Positions 34,728 to 43,395 of a stretch of 64,000 nucleotides of DNA are shown piece by piece (the first letter of the stretch is position 1; every line of letters begins with the position of its first letter). The translations under genes and the position numbers were made by a program. The notes below the pieces were generated by a model, which was given only the letters and a program-made list of their open reading frames with translations, was not told the origin of the DNA and made no database searches. Source of the stretch: UBA4416 sp036676295 (GTDB taxonomy: Bacteria; Bacteroidota; Bacteroidia; B-17B0; Aurantibacillaceae); contig JAKFDE010000016.1 of the NCBI GenBank assembly GCA_036676295.1, positions 1 to 64,000 of the forward strand, written 5' to 3'.

Positions 34728-35472
34728 AAAATATACCATAGATTTTGATTTAGATGATCCAAAAGCAACTTTAGCTCACAGAGATATCATTCTTCAAAAA
34801 CCTTTTCTCAAACGCTTATATACCGAATGGTATGAGCAATTTATTAATGTGTGCGATTCGGTTGGCAAAGGCATTTATCTTGAAATTGGCTCTGGTGGTG
34901 GCTTTTTAAAAGATGTATTTCCTAAAGTAGTGACTTCTGATATTTTGGATCTTCCGGTGGTAGATAAAGTATTTAGTGCCGAAGAAATGCCTTATAAAGA
35001 AAATGAATTAGGTTGTATTATGATGCTTAATGTATTTCATCACATACCTCGTCCTTATTTATTTTTAAAAGAAGCTGAAAGAACCTTAGTGAAAGGCGGA
35101 AAAATAGTAATGATTGAACCTGCCAATTCTGCGTTGGGTAGATTTATTTATAAACGTTTTCATCATGAACCGTTTGATGAAAACGGACCAAGAGAAATAA
35201 AAGCAGGTAACCCATTGAGCAATTCTAATCAAGCCTTACCACATATTTATTTTGAAAGAGATCTGGAACAGTTTGCAAAGGATTTCCCTCATTTAAAAAT
35301 CAATAAGATCACTTATCATACTCCATTTATGTATGTATTAAGCGGTGGTGTTTCTCGCAGCTCTTTGCTCCCGTTTTTTATGTATGGTTTTGCCAAAGCA
35401 ATAGAATGGTTATGTAAACCACTCAATAAACAACTTGGCTTATTTTGTACGATTGAAGTTGAAAAAGTATAG
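34720..35472 (+). CDS. Class I SAM-dependent methyltransferase
   Basis: From the ATG at 34720 (a TTG at 34705 is in frame but less likely) the protein has 250 residues. It shows LEIGSGGGFLKD as SAM motif I, TSDILDLPVVDKV, MMLNVFHHIPRPYLFLKEAERTL (split across motif IV) and GGKIVMIEPA. The C-terminal part has hydrophobic residues that may contact the membrane. It overlaps the FkbM gene by 8 bp and is the last gene before a terminator. Probable glycan or lipid methylation. Confidence 0.83.
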   Translation: MFKKYTIDFDLDDPKATLAHRDIILQKPFLKRLYTEWYEQFINVCDSVGKGIYLEIGSGGGFLKDVFPKVVTSDILDLPVVDKVFSAEEMPYKENELGCIMMLNVFHHIPRPYLFLKEAERTLVKGGKIVMIEPANSALGRFIYKRFHHEPFDENGPREIKAGNPLSNSNQALPHIYFERDLEQFAKDFPHLKINKITYHTPFMYVLSGGVSRSSLLPFFMYGFAKAIEWLCKPLNKQLGLFCTIEVEKV

Positions 35473-35492
35473 CTCTTACATTTTATTAAAAC

Positions 35493-35528
35493 AAAAAGAG
35501 CCTCGCAAATTTGCGAGGCTCTTTTTGT
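35493..35528. terminator. Bidirectional terminator
   Basis: AGAGCCTCGCAAA and TTTGCGAGGCTCT form a perfect stem between A and T runs, ending the methyltransferase operon and the converging lipoprotein gene. Confidence 0.92.
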
Positions 35529-35545
35529 TAAGTCTACATAAATAA

Positions 35546-36400
35546 TTATTTCATAATTGAACTTCTCAATGTATAAATTTTAGCTGAAATGGCTTTGAAT
35601 TCAGCATCTTTTAAGTTTTTAGGATCTTTGATCACATCAATATCTGCATGAATTTTTTTCAATTCATCATTTAATGCTATGCATTCTTTTTTATCCTTAT
35701 AGTCATTTAATAGATCCGTTAAGTTTTTTAAGTAAAAACGTTGGTCCCATAAATGTTTGTAAGCTTTTTCTTTAGCAGCTGCATCTGTAACAGATTCAGC
35801 AATTTTACAGGTTAAATATAAACTCTCAACCCAAGAACCTGCAAATACTGTAGATGCAGTGTACACACGTTCGTTTGTTCTTAAATATGAATCGCTTTTT
35901 ACAAAAATCTCATCTACAATTTTCAATAAAGAATCTTTATTAGATAAATTTTTCTCTACACGTTTACCTACCATTTGATCAACCGCTGATTTTAAGCCTA
36001 ATGCATCAGAGGTTGTAACAACTGTTTTCATGTATTTTAATACATCTTCGCCTTTATTATTTACCATAGCGTAAGACATATCAATATTATATACGCCTAA
36101 TGCTAAAGCTTTTGAAAATTCTGTATTTGAAGCTAATTGTTTTTTTGAATCAACTAATAACGTATTGTTATAATCAACACCCCAATTAGATAATTCATTA
36201 ATGCTCCCTACCGGAGAAGGAATATTAGCAATAGCAAAATCAAATTTGAATTTGGTTTCTTCGTTAACGGTAACCGGAGTTGTGTCTTTTGCTACTTCAA
36301 CTGTTTCGGTGGTGTCTTTTGCTTCATCTGCTGCTGAACCACTACAAGCTACAACTAATGAGCCTAAGGCTAGGATACTTAAAGTTTTTACTATTTTCAT
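35546..36400 (-). CDS. Lipoprotein of unknown function (paralogue of 61597-62430)
   Basis: The 284-residue precursor has a lipobox LVVAC with Cys19 and an acidic Thr-rich linker of about 30 residues. A helical domain follows. Landmarks are IPSPVGSINELSNWGVDYN, KALALGVYNIDMSYAMV, GKRVEKNLSNKDSLLKIVDE and FAGSWVESLYLTCKIAE. The protein at 61597 keeps the same landmarks in the same order, so they form one family. It has its own promoter. No known domain was recognised; it is probably anchored to the inner leaflet of the outer membrane. Confidence 0.75.
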   Translation of the reverse strand: MKIVKTLSILALGSLVVACSGSAADEAKDTTETVEVAKDTTPVTVNEETKFKFDFAIANIPSPVGSINELSNWGVDYNNTLLVDSKKQLASNTEFSKALALGVYNIDMSYAMVNNKGEDVLKYMKTVVTTSDALGLKSAVDQMVGKRVEKNLSNKDSLLKIVDEIFVKSDSYLRTNERVYTASTVFAGSWVESLYLTCKIAESVTDAAAKEKAYKHLWDQRFYLKNLTDLLNDYKDKKECIALNDELKKIHADIDVIKDPKNLKDAEFKAISAKIYTLRSSIMK

Positions 36401-36417
36401 TTGAAAAAATTTTTAGA

Positions 36418-36447
36418 CAAAAATAAAAGAGTTCTTTAAATAAACAA
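36418..36447 (-). promoter_or_regulatory. Promoter of the lipoprotein gene
   Basis: On the minus strand CTTG is followed after 19 bp by TATTTTTG, close to the TTTG-N19-TAnnTTTG consensus. The leader is about 15 nt. Confidence 0.5.
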
Positions 36448-36496
36448 GTAATTTGTTATTACCATAACAATAAGCTTATTAACAAGGACTTAAATC

Positions 36497-36524
36497 AAAA
36501 AAGGACCCTTTCGAGTCCTTTTTA
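36497..36524 (-). terminator. Terminator of the efflux operon
   Basis: AAAGGAC (36500-36506) pairs with GTCCTTT (36515-36521), with a T-rich tail on the minus strand. It lies just after the RND gene. The stem is short. Confidence 0.65.
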
Positions 36525-36530
36525 TTTACA

Positions 36531-39500
36531 CTATCTATCTAAATTACCGTAATCGAGTTTTTTACCTTGTATTTTAAGGATGATCGTACATACTAAAACA
36601 AAGAACGGTACATACATCATTGATCTTGGAAGATCATAATGTTCTAAGATCACCTCTGCTTTACGTTTCAAACGTTCAGCTATCAGATACATTGCAGGTA
36701 CTAATAATAAGGTTAAGAAGGTAGCAAAGCCTAAACCAAAGATCATTGTCCAGCTTAACGGCCCCCAGAATACGACATTATCTCCACCAAAATGGATATG
36801 CGGTGATCCATGTGCTAGTAACCCTTCAAAATCTATATTTAAACCTACAGCCAAAGGAATTAAGCCTAATATAGCAGCCATCGCTGTTAAAATAACAGGT
36901 GTCATACGTGTACGCCCGGCTTCAACAGTTGCCTCATATAAACTCATTCCTTTATGACGAATTTCTTCGGCAAACTCTACTAATAAAATACCATTCCGTA
37001 CTACTATACCGGCTAAGGCTACAATACCAATACCTGTCATAACAATACTCATATCCATTTTAAAAATAGCTGTACCAAGTAATACACCGATCACACTCAA
37101 AATAATTTCGGACAAAATGATGATAGGCTTACCAATAGAGTTGAACTGAATTACCAATACCAGCAAAATAATTCCAATAGAAGTCATCATAGCACTTCCT
37201 AAGAACGCACCGGTTTCTGCTTGCTCTTCTTGCTGCCCTGTAAATTTAACATCAACAGATCCGCTTGGTTTAAATGCTTTTGCTGTTTGTTCTAATTGAG
37301 CTACAACACTATTTGGATCAAAACCTTCCAATACATCAGAGGATAAAGTGATCACACGTTTGTTTTGTTTACGTTTAATACCACCATAAGTGTTTTCGTA
37401 ACGAATATCACAGAAAGCAGATAAAGGCACTGAACGTAACATACCACCCATATTCATATCGCGGTAAGTGATCTTTAAATTTTTGATCTGTTCAACATTC
37501 GTTCTCTGATCATAATTATAACGTAATTGAATTGGATATTCATCATTCGCATCTCTAAACTTACTTGGATTATCTATACCAAATACCGCTTTACGAATTT
37601 CCATTGCTAATTGTGCTGTAGAAATTCCTTCGCGATTAGCGCGTTCTCTATCCACATCAAACACGATCTCCGGTTTATTATCTACGAAATCTGTTTTTAA
37701 TTCAGCAACACCCGGCACACCGGCTTCTTCTAAAAAGCGTTTTAAGTTTTTTCCATTCTCTACCAACTCTTCAAACTTATCGCCTTTAATTTCAATGTTA
37801 ATTGGTTTAGAAACCGGAGGACCATTTTGCTCTTTATTCGCATTAATTTCAGCACCGGCTATATTCCATTTAACTGCCTGAAGTTCTTTTAAATACTTCA
37901 TTGTACTTTCGCCATTACGTTCGCTAAACGCCACAAAATTGATAGCAATTTTTCCACGGTTTGCATACGAATTCTGATCCTCATCTTGTGGATCTGTAAC
38001 ACCAATGGTAACATTCGTAATCATAGATGACACTATAGGGTTATTTACTCCAACAATAGCATTTACTTTTTTCTCCACTAACTTCATTACTTCATTAGTT
38101 TTAGAAGGATCTGTTCCTTCCGGCAATTCCACATATACAAAAATATTATTAGGATCGCCTTGCGGAAAGAATACTACATTAGGTTGACGTATCATCATTA
38201 ATCCTATTGAAAAAATAAACAATAATAATGTGTACAATAATAATTTATACGGACGTTTTAATCCCCAAACTAATAATTTTGTATAACCACGTTGAAATGA
38301 AGGCCACGCTTTTGTCTGGAAATTCTCGATCACCTTGTATAAAAACAAGCGATGAATAACCATAAACAAACCAAAGAAGATCATTAAGTTACCCATAGCC
38401 ACTTTACCCATACTGTAACAAACAATAGCAACTAAAGCATAAACTGCTAAACGTAACCAGGCTTTACGCGTAATACGACCATATTGTTTAAATTCCTCAT
38501 CGTGAGATTTCATAAAATCAACAGCAAATACCGGGTTAATAATATAAGCCACAAATAATGATGCTAATAATGTAACAATTAAAGTAACAGGCAAAAAGAA
38601 CATGAACTTACCAATCATACCAGGCCAAAATGCTAATGGAATAAATGGTGCTAAGGTTGTAATGGTTCCACTTAATACCGGTAAAAATACTTCGCCAGCA
38701 GCCATCTTAGCCGCTGTTTTAATATCTCGTTTACCATTATCAAACAAACGATGCGTGTTCTCAATTACCACAATGGCATCATCTACTACAATACCCAGTG
38801 CCAGTAAGAATGCAAACAACACGATCATATTCATCGTAAAGCCAATAGTTGGCATAAAAATAAAGGCAATGAACATGGATAAAGGAACAGACAAGGCCAC
38901 AAACAAAGCATTGGTAACTCCCATAAAGAACATTAAAATTAAGGTTACCAAAATAAATCCAATGATGATCGTATTAATTAAATCATGTAAAGTTACTTTA
39001 GTTTGATCTGATTGATCGGCAGTGATTTTAATATCAATATTAGCTGGGAATTCAGTTTTCTTTAACTCCTCAATTGTTTCTTTAATTTTATCAGATGCAT
39101 CAATTAAATTTTCACCTGCACGTTTAATTACGTTTAAGGTAATTACATTTTTTCCGCCTAAACGAGCGTAACTTTCAGTTTCCTTAACGGTATCTAATAC
39201 CTGAGCAAAATCTTTCAAGTATACATGTGCGCCAGATTGAGAAGCAATTACTAAATTTTTTAATTCGTCAATAGATTTGAATTCGTTTTTAACACTGATC
39301 GTACGTTTGGTTCCATCCATTGGTACTTGTCCGCCACTAATGGTAACATTTTCGCTACCAATTGCTCTTTCAAGATCTCCCATGCCCAACTGCAAAGCCT
39401 GCATTTTGTACATGTCTAAATTCACCTGAATTTCTCTATCAGGTGCACCAACCATTTTTACTTCCGTAATTTCTTTTAAGCCTTCTATTCTATCTTTCAG

Positions 39501-39992
39501 ATCATCTGCATAATCTTTCAGCTTCATCAAATCCATATCACCGGCTATGTTAATGTACATGATCGGAAATTCAGAAAAGGCTAATTCTTTCACAAAAGGC
39601 TGACGGGTTAATCCAATTGGTAAATCAGATTTTGCTTCGTCCATTTTATCTTTAACAGACTGACGAGCTTTATCAATAGAGATATCAGTATTAAACTCTA
39701 CAGTGATTAATGACACATCCTGCATGGAATTACTGATCAATTTCTTAACCCCTGGGATCGATTTTAATTTTTTCTCCAAAGGTTTTGTAATGGTATTCTC
39801 AATATTACTAGGTGAGTTACCTGCATACACTGTACTGATAAAGAATTTAGGAACTACAATATCCGGAAAACTTTCCTTAGGTAATTTGTTATAGGACATG
39901 ATGCCCCAAAAAGCAATGATAATAGTGACAATATAAATTGCCGTTTTATTATCGATGGACCAACTACTTGGTTTAAATTGTTTGAAATTCAT
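36531..39992 (-). CDS. RND efflux transporter permease
   Basis: The 1153-residue inner-membrane pump uses the proton gradient to export small molecules. The TM4 motif LGIVVDDAIVVIENTHR carries Asp404 and Asp405, the proton-relay pair. The usual porter domains and two six-helix halves are present. It is about 100 residues longer than AcrB-type pumps. Part of this is in the TM6-TM7 linker (about 490-575), which holds two extra hydrophobic helices. It is the last gene of a tetR-tolC-adaptor-RND operon and is separated from the adaptor by 126 bp containing a hairpin. Substrate unknown. Confidence 0.95.
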   Translation of the reverse strand: MNFKQFKPSSWSIDNKTAIYIVTIIIAFWGIMSYNKLPKESFPDIVVPKFFISTVYAGNSPSNIENTITKPLEKKLKSIPGVKKLISNSMQDVSLITVEFNTDISIDKARQSVKDKMDEAKSDLPIGLTRQPFVKELAFSEFPIMYINIAGDMDLMKLKDYADDLKDRIEGLKEITEVKMVGAPDREIQVNLDMYKMQALQLGMGDLERAIGSENVTISGGQVPMDGTKRTISVKNEFKSIDELKNLVIASQSGAHVYLKDFAQVLDTVKETESYARLGGKNVITLNVIKRAGENLIDASDKIKETIEELKKTEFPANIDIKITADQSDQTKVTLHDLINTIIIGFILVTLILMFFMGVTNALFVALSVPLSMFIAFIFMPTIGFTMNMIVLFAFLLALGIVVDDAIVVIENTHRLFDNGKRDIKTAAKMAAGEVFLPVLSGTITTLAPFIPLAFWPGMIGKFMFFLPVTLIVTLLASLFVAYIINPVFAVDFMKSHDEEFKQYGRITRKAWLRLAVYALVAIVCYSMGKVAMGNLMIFFGLFMVIHRLFLYKVIENFQTKAWPSFQRGYTKLLVWGLKRPYKLLLYTLLLFIFSIGLMMIRQPNVVFFPQGDPNNIFVYVELPEGTDPSKTNEVMKLVEKKVNAIVGVNNPIVSSMITNVTIGVTDPQDEDQNSYANRGKIAINFVAFSERNGESTMKYLKELQAVKWNIAGAEINANKEQNGPPVSKPINIEIKGDKFEELVENGKNLKRFLEEAGVPGVAELKTDFVDNKPEIVFDVDRERANREGISTAQLAMEIRKAVFGIDNPSKFRDANDEYPIQLRYNYDQRTNVEQIKNLKITYRDMNMGGMLRSVPLSAFCDIRYENTYGGIKRKQNKRVITLSSDVLEGFDPNSVVAQLEQTAKAFKPSGSVDVKFTGQQEEQAETGAFLGSAMMTSIGIILLVLVIQFNSIGKPIIILSEIILSVIGVLLGTAIFKMDMSIVMTGIGIVALAGIVVRNGILLVEFAEEIRHKGMSLYEATVEAGRTRMTPVILTAMAAILGLIPLAVGLNIDFEGLLAHGSPHIHFGGDNVVFWGPLSWTMIFGLGFATFLTLLLVPAMYLIAERLKRKAEVILEHYDLPRSMMYVPFFVLVCTIILKIQGKKLDYGNLDR

Positions 39993-40090
39993 AATTTTAA
40001 TTAGTTAATGTGTCAATTAGACAATGAGTCAATTGCAACTATTTATTTATTGTAATATTTTTTTAAACATCATTATGCTATTATCAAATT

Positions 40091-40110
40091 GTCGAATTTG
40101 AAAATTCGAC
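40091..40110 (-). repeat. Intercistronic hairpin between adaptor and RND genes
   Basis: GTCGAATTT and AAATTCGAC form a perfect 9-bp stem with a 2-nt centre, 9 bp after the adaptor stop. No T-run follows on the minus strand, so it is probably not a terminator but an mRNA-stabilising or processing element. Confidence 0.45.
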
Positions 40111-40118
40111 TAATTGAT

Positions 40119-41255
40119 TTATTTTTTAATTTGAATAGCATCTCCTTCATTCAAACCATCATACCCTGAAGTAATTACTAGATCTGTTTCTGATAATCCA
40201 CTTTTAATTTCAGCAACGCCATTGTATTCTTTCCCAAGAGTTATAAAGCGTTTAGCAGCTTTATTATTTTCAGCAACCAAAATAAAATAAGCACCTTTCA
40301 CATCTTTTTGCACATAGTTTAATGGAATAGACTGAACCGGTTTATCTGATTTATAATCATTGATAGAGATTATAGCAATTTGATTAGGGTGAAATTCTTT
40401 TTTATTATCCAATAAAATTTCTACACCAAATGTTCTGTTTAATGAACTAATAGCGCGAGATGAATAACTTACTTTAGTGGTTAAAGAATCGTTTGAATCG
40501 GGAAATTTAACGATCACATCATCACCTTTATGTACTTTAGAACTATAACTTTCTGCTAAATCAGCTTTAACTTTTAAATTATTAAAATTAATAACTCTGA
40601 TAGCCGGCATGCCAGGAGCAGTTAACTGGCCTAATTTAATATCAACCGCATCAACTGTTCCATTAATAGGTGAAATAATTTTAGTCATGCGAACTTGCTC
40701 CTGAAGTGTAGCCATTTTTTTCTCCATACTTTCTTTTTGAGTTTTAGCTTGCAAGAATTGTACTTCGGTGCCAATTTTTTGATCCCATAATGCTTTTTGT
40801 TTATTGTATAACTGATTTACTAATTCCATGTTGGTTTCCAAATCAGAAATACTTTGTTGTAATGCACGCGCATCAGTCTCTGCTAATACTTGCCCTCTGC
40901 TTACTGCATCACCTGCTTTTACATTAATTTTTGTAATGGTTCCAGGCATTTCAGATGAAAGAGATACACTCTCTTCAGCGTCTACTCTACCTTGTACATT
41001 AATGTACGTTTTGAAAACAGTCGTACTTATCGGAGCAGCTTCTACCAGCACGAATTTTTTACCTGAATCACCTTCCAGTTTAGCGATCTTTGCGGAAATT
41101 TCTGCTAACTCAGTTTTTAACGCAGCTTGCTTGGATTTTAAATCTGCTACATTTTCATTTTTATTAGCACCACAAGAAGCTAATAAGAAAGACGAAGCTA
41201 TGATAGGAATCAAGATACCTTGAATTTTGAATTTTGAATTTTGAATAGTTGACAT
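40119..41255 (-). CDS. RND periplasmic adaptor (membrane fusion) lipoprotein
   Basis: The 378-residue protein has a lipobox LLASC with Cys28, a coiled-coil hairpin split by lipoyl halves (GTITKINVKAGDAVSRGQVL and SPINGTVDAVDIKLGQLTAPG), and beta-barrel and membrane-proximal domains toward the C-terminus. It links the RND pump to the TolC-like channel. Residues 3-12 are encoded by nearly four copies of an 8-bp repeat directly after the ATG at 41255. The gene lies between tolC (31 bp) and the RND gene. Confidence 0.93.
   Translation of the reverse strand: MSTIQNSKFKIQGILIPIIASSFLLASCGANKNENVADLKSKQAALKTELAEISAKIAKLEGDSGKKFVLVEAAPISTTVFKTYINVQGRVDAEESVSLSSEMPGTITKINVKAGDAVSRGQVLAETDARALQQSISDLETNMELVNQLYNKQKALWDQKIGTEVQFLQAKTQKESMEKKMATLQEQVRMTKIISPINGTVDAVDIKLGQLTAPGMPAIRVINFNNLKVKADLAESYSSKVHKGDDVIVKFPDSNDSLTTKVSYSSRAISSLNRTFGVEILLDNKKEFHPNQIAIISINDYKSDKPVQSIPLNYVQKDVKGAYFILVAENNKAAKRFITLGKEYNGVAEIKSGLSETDLVITSGYDGLNEGDAIQIKK
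41220..41249. repeat. 8-bp tandem repeat (TTGAATTT x3.75) in the adaptor N-terminus
   Basis: Units at 41220-41227, 41228-41235, 41236-41243 and a partial at 41244-41249 are identical. They code for residues just before the signal sequence. Because 8 is not a multiple of 3, gain or loss of a unit would frameshift the lipoprotein. Confidence 0.7.
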
Positions 41256-41286
41256 GATCTATATGTTTAATAAGTTGGTTTTAATT

Positions 41287-42624
41287 TTATTTTACTAGGG
41301 TTCCTGTGGCTTTTAAATAATCTGTTTTGTAAATAAGCATATCATAAATCGCATTGAAATAATTTGTTTCCGATTCTTTCAATGAAGTTTGGGCATTGAT
41401 TACTTCTAAATTACTGCCTACTCCTTGCTCATATTTTTTCTGAGAAACATTGTAAATATTTTCAGCTAATTCCATATTTCTTTTTTGAGTTTGTAAAGTA
41501 GCGATGGCATTATTGTAATTAATTGCAGCCGAAGTACTTTCTAATTCTACTGCTAATTGTAAATTCTTCATGTTCAGTTCACCTTTTTTGTAATCCAACT
41601 TAGCTTGCTGAATTTTGTAGTGACGTTGCAATCCATCAAAAAGATTTAAAGAAATTGTTCCTCCTATCAATGCTGTTGGGTACCAGTCGTGAGTTCTTTC
41701 AAAAAACTTCAAATCGTTTCTCATACCTGCATAACCTAAACTACCATATGCAACTACCGTTGGCAAATAACCAAACTGCAAACGTTTTACATTAATTTTA
41801 TATAATTTTTGTTGCGACTCTAATAGTTGGTATTCAGCTCTTTTTGAAACATCAATTTTGCTAATGTCTACTTCCGTTTTTTCTGTAACTGAAAGCGAAT
41901 CCGTTAATACTAAATTGTCTTTACCGGCATAACCCATTTGAAATTTCAGTACGTTTTCACTGAGAGAGATTAGATTTTCTATTTTTTGTTTTTCAGTTAC
42001 TAAATTATTGTAAGCAACTTCTAAACGATCCACATCAATTTGTTCTACAAACCCTTGCTGATTGAATGCTTTAGTATCATTTAATAATTTACCAAGTTTA
42101 GTAATATTGGCATCTAGTAATTTAATGCGCTCTTTGTTTACTAATACGCCATAATAAGCTTTTGATACAGCACTAACTGTTTCCGATTTAGTTCTGGTAA
42201 CATTGATATTCATTAAACTGATATACTCTTTGGTTGCTTTTAATCCTACCAAATAATCAGCGCTAAATACTAGCAATGAAGCTTGCGCAGTTCCTGATGC
42301 TTGAAAAGTAGTTCCAAATTTAACAGGGATAAATGTTCCCGGAGGCGCTCCAAATATTTCGCCCGGAATTAAAGAAGTTGGTATTTCCAGAAAATTTTTC
42401 ATGTCAACACTTACTCCTACTTGTGGCATGGCCATCCCTAAAACTTCTTTACGTTTGTATTTTGCCATCAACACATCATTTTGTGCATTTAAGTAATTGG
42501 GACTGTTTAAGTAAGCATAATCAATAGCTTGTTGCAGCGAAAATGAATTGCTTTGAACCTGCGCTTTTATTGCCCCTCCTGATAAGAGAGTTATTAAAGC
42601 TAAGTATAGTGATTTGTTCTTCAT
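41287..42624 (-). CDS. TolC family outer membrane efflux protein
   Basis: The 445-residue protein begins with a signal peptide (cleavage near IKAQ) followed by SFSLQQAIDYAYLNSPNYLNA, the standard TolC entry. Long alpha-helical repeats with regularly spaced polar residues follow, ending YDMLIYKTDYLKATGTLV. It forms the trimeric outer-membrane duct of the tripartite pump encoded by the operon. It lies 31 bp after the tetR stop and 31 bp before the adaptor. Confidence 0.93.
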   Translation of the reverse strand: MKNKSLYLALITLLSGGAIKAQVQSNSFSLQQAIDYAYLNSPNYLNAQNDVLMAKYKRKEVLGMAMPQVGVSVDMKNFLEIPTSLIPGEIFGAPPGTFIPVKFGTTFQASGTAQASLLVFSADYLVGLKATKEYISLMNINVTRTKSETVSAVSKAYYGVLVNKERIKLLDANITKLGKLLNDTKAFNQQGFVEQIDVDRLEVAYNNLVTEKQKIENLISLSENVLKFQMGYAGKDNLVLTDSLSVTEKTEVDISKIDVSKRAEYQLLESQQKLYKINVKRLQFGYLPTVVAYGSLGYAGMRNDLKFFERTHDWYPTALIGGTISLNLFDGLQRHYKIQQAKLDYKKGELNMKNLQLAVELESTSAAINYNNAIATLQTQKRNMELAENIYNVSQKKYEQGVGSNLEVINAQTSLKESETNYFNAIYDMLIYKTDYLKATGTLVK

Positions 42625-42655
42625 AAAAATGATATTATATATATGTTATGTATTG

Positions 42656-43270
42656 TTATTCTTCTTCTTTGATTTTTTTATAGTTATTAATGAGTTTATG
42701 TCCTTTTACTGTGCAGATTCCGTACACGAACATATCCAACACCAACTCATGAGATTTAGTGAAGCTTATTTTTTCAAATGAAAAGTAGTTACCAAACATC
42801 AACATGTCTATTTGCGCTAATCGGTAACGAGAGACAAATTCCTCATTAATGTCATCTCTATAAACACCTATTTCTTTTCCTTCTTTAATATTCCTTAAAA
42901 TATCTTTAAAGGCACAATCTTCTTTAAATTTCTGAAACTGTTCAAAGGCTTTAGGATAAAACTTTTGCAGATCCAAAAAGAAAATCGGATTGATGTTTTG
43001 CATCATTTCTCTGATTTTTATCGAGATCAACATAATTTCATGGATCGGGTCTTTTGCCAAAGATCTGATCTCATCAAATTGAACTTCCTGCTTTAACATT
43101 TCATTTTCGCATAACTGATTCACTAAATCATCTTTTTCTTTATAAAATTGATAGATCGTTTTTTTAGACATTCCCAATTCCTTGGCAATATCATCCATTG
43201 TTACACGCTTGATACCATACTTAAAAAAGAGTTCGAGAGATACTTTTAATATTTTTTCTTGTGCTTCCAT
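42656..43270 (-). CDS. TetR/AcrR family repressor of the efflux operon
   Basis: The 204-residue regulator has an N-terminal helix-turn-helix (ILKVSLELFFKYGIKRVTMDD, broken as KYGIKRVTMDDIAKELGMSK) and a helical ligand-binding domain. It is the first gene of the operon with tolC, the adaptor and the RND pump, so it is probably autoregulated with them. A palindrome GGAAACTT-N12-AAGTTTCC overlaps its promoter. The inducer is unknown. Confidence 0.9.
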   Translation of the reverse strand: MEAQEKILKVSLELFFKYGIKRVTMDDIAKELGMSKKTIYQFYKEKDDLVNQLCENEMLKQEVQFDEIRSLAKDPIHEIMLISIKIREMMQNINPIFFLDLQKFYPKAFEQFQKFKEDCAFKDILRNIKEGKEIGVYRDDINEEFVSRYRLAQIDMLMFGNYFSFEKISFTKSHELVLDMFVYGICTVKGHKLINNYKKIKEEE

Positions 43271-43285
43271 TTTCTATTTCGAGCA

Positions 43286-43316
43286 CAAAACTATGGAAAC
43301 TTTTTTTGTCTTACAA
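43286..43316 (-). promoter_or_regulatory. Promoter of the tetR-efflux operon
   Basis: On the minus strand TTG is followed after 20 bp by TAGTTTTG, which matches TAnnTTTG. The leader to the ATG at 43270 is about 11 nt. The palindrome at 43295-43322 covers the -33 region and spacer. Confidence 0.55.
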
Positions 43317-43322
43317 GTTTCC
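43295..43322. promoter_or_regulatory. Candidate TetR operator (GGAAACTT-N12-AAGTTTCC)
   Basis: Two perfect 8-bp inverted arms at 43295-43302 and 43315-43322 lie across the promoter of the tetR operon. A dyad of this size over the RNA polymerase site is the usual form of a TetR autorepression site. Binding is inferred. Confidence 0.55.
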
Positions 43323-43395
43323 TGAGAAAAAAATTAGATAAATTTTAGGTTATTATAGATATACTAAGAAAATTTAAAATCTAAAGAATTTAGAC

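Noticed and set aside
38602..39006. 134-residue open frame on the plus strand
   Set aside because: It is antisense to the conserved RND permease and shows no recognisable family or composition of its own.
40828..41223. 131-residue open frame on the plus strand
   Set aside because: It is a shadow of the adaptor gene on the opposite strand.
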